This document shows positions 5,628 through 5,704 of a DNA stretch of 5,704 bases, in pieces (the first letter of the stretch is position 1; the number at the start of each line of letters is the position of its first letter). Below the pieces are notes generated by a model that worked only from the letters and a program-made list of their open reading frames with translations, was not told the origin of the DNA and ran no database searches. The translations under genes were made by a program, and so were the position numbers. The stretch spans positions 1 through 5,704 of the forward strand of contig DXEQ01000025.1 in the NCBI GenBank assembly GCA_019114885.1, in the 5' to 3' direction. This DNA comes from Candidatus Anaerobutyricum stercoripullorum (GTDB lineage Bacteria; Bacillota; Clostridia; Lachnospirales; Lachnospiraceae).

Positions 5628-5704
5628 ATGAAACCCGTAAACATTGGTGGTCATTCCGCCTATCAGGACCGTGTCCTGTCTCAGTCAAGTAAATTTTTTC
5701 TAGA
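5628..5704 (+). CDS. Unidentified protein, N-terminal fragment (3' end outside window)
   Basis: An open frame starts at ATG 5628 and runs to the window edge without a stop, giving 25 full codons that begin MKPVNIGGHSAYQDRVLSQS and continue SKFFL. A Shine-Dalgarno-like GGGGGTG precedes it by 10 bases, and it follows a terminator, so it should be a separate transcription unit from the cluster. The visible part is polar, with no signal peptide or membrane helix. I do not recognise the family, and 25 residues are too few to assign a function. Confidence 0.5.
   Translation, partial: MKPVNIGGHSAYQDRVLSQSSKFFL

Noticed and set aside
1..5704. CRISPR arrays, tRNA/rRNA genes, insertion sequences, attachment sites
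   Set aside because: No spaced direct repeats, tRNA-like cloverleaf sequence, transposase motifs or terminal repeats were seen on either strand.

Overview
The window looks like part of an anaerobic Firmicute genome, most likely Clostridia and Lachnospiraceae-like. This rests on strong AAGGAGG-type ribosome binding sites, balanced base composition in the genes against AT-rich spacers, a near-consensus sigma-A promoter, and gene types typical of gut fermenters. No marker gene fixes the species. All recognisable genes lie on the plus strand.

Layout. Positions 1-155 hold the last 50 codons of an iron-containing alcohol dehydrogenase. After 37 bases comes a 655-residue, three-domain ene-reductase of the 2,4-dienoyl-CoA reductase/enoate reductase type (193-2160), with FMN, 4Fe-4S, FAD and NAD(H) regions. 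The spacer 2161-2311 carries a 14-bp inverted repeat, then a TTGAGA-N17-TATAAT promoter. That promoter starts a second transcription unit: a D-2-hydroxyacid dehydrogenase (2312-3361), a 12-helix MFS transporter (3404-4579) and a FucA-like class II aldolase (4621-5280). These three genes are about 41 bases apart, each with its own Shine-Dalgarno site. A strong rho-independent terminator (5352-5381) closes the unit. The AT-rich stretch after it holds a weak possible promoter and a possible frameshifted micro-ORF. From 5628 a new unidentified reading frame runs off the end of the window.

How the genes may work together (inference). Transporter, aldolase, 2-hydroxyacid dehydrogenase and alcohol dehydrogenase are the usual parts of a pathway that imports a small hydroxylated carbon compound, cleaves it to an aldehyde plus a keto compound, and discards electrons by reducing the products. 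An NADH-linked ene-reductase beside them suggests that an alpha,beta-unsaturated intermediate or external acceptor is also reduced. No kinase, dehydratase or regulator is visible, so the substrate cannot be named. This uncharacterised combination, with several departures from textbook active sites, is the most interesting part of the window.

The main annotation correction concerns the 2-hydroxyacid dehydrogenase. The promoter overlaps its longest possible start codon (2237), so translation very probably begins at 2312.
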